The notes beneath the pieces were generated by a model. The model did no database searches. It worked only from the letters and a program-made list of their open reading frames with translations, and was not told where the DNA came from. The position numbers and the translations under genes are program-made. This document shows, one piece after another, positions 63,927 through 64,000 of a stretch of DNA of 64,000 bases. The DNA is from Mya arenaria (lineage: Eukaryota; Mollusca; Bivalvia; Myida; Myidae). The stretch covers positions 22,437,639-22,501,638 of the forward strand of contig NC_069135.1 in assembly GCF_026914265.1 (NCBI RefSeq), written 5' to 3'. The stretch's first letter is position 1. Every line of letters begins with the position of its first letter.

Positions 63927-64000
63927 TTTCCGTTTAGAACATGTTGTCATTTGAAGGGGTAAAAATATCATAACCTGACTCCAAATTTGCATTTGCCAAA

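Overview
The window looks like nuclear DNA of a bivalve mollusc. It is AT-rich, its genes are intron-split with GT/AG junctions, and it carries 'pearl'-like repeats (a tetranucleotide tract plus a core of roughly 150-bp tandem units) that are characteristic of bivalves. It also holds a nearly intact L2/CR1-type LINE, a Ty3/gypsy-family fossil and very large minisatellites. The species cannot be named from the sequence alone.

Layout. 1-2000: edge of a dispersed repeat, one candidate exon and a pearl-like element. 3236-6204 (minus): incomplete Ty3/gypsy fossil. 7172-9272: pearl-like element whose ~145-bp units carry ten exact palindromic estrogen-response-element cores. 11193-11838: a third pearl-like element. 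12378-14277 (plus): complete three-exon AKAP7-like 2H phosphoesterase gene (383 aa). 18030-19194 (plus): a paralogue with a decayed 5' part but an intact one-exon 2H domain. 19385-20100: fold-back element. 20845-21655: 49-bp satellite.

21994-36140 (minus): a ten-exon immunoglobulin-superfamily receptor. All phases agree and the reconstructed CDS is exactly 2004 bp (667 aa): signal peptide, five Ig/Ig-like exons, one membrane segment and a tail with a consensus ITAM (YEEI-x8-YTDL). Its introns contain a 41-bp minisatellite (~3.5 kb), a 58-bp minisatellite (~5 kb) and two tandem copies of a dispersed repeat. Upstream of it lies a ~12-kb array of a 46-bp unit (~250 copies). 51523-58348 (plus, divergent): a NIT-domain receptor guanylate cyclase in nine exons, with a 30-bp minisatellite in intron 1. 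Its cyclase domain lacks the first metal-binding Asp but keeps the other key residues, a pattern like the beta subunit of soluble guanylate cyclase. About 60090-63926 (plus): L2/CR1-like LINE, interrupted by one apparent single-base frameshift.

How the genes may fit together. The 2H phosphoesterases (the AKAP7 family includes enzymes that degrade 2-5A) and the ITAM receptor both suggest innate immunity; the cyclase suggests nitric oxide/nitrite sensing. This grouping is inference. About a third of the window is minisatellite, concentrated in and beside the receptor gene.
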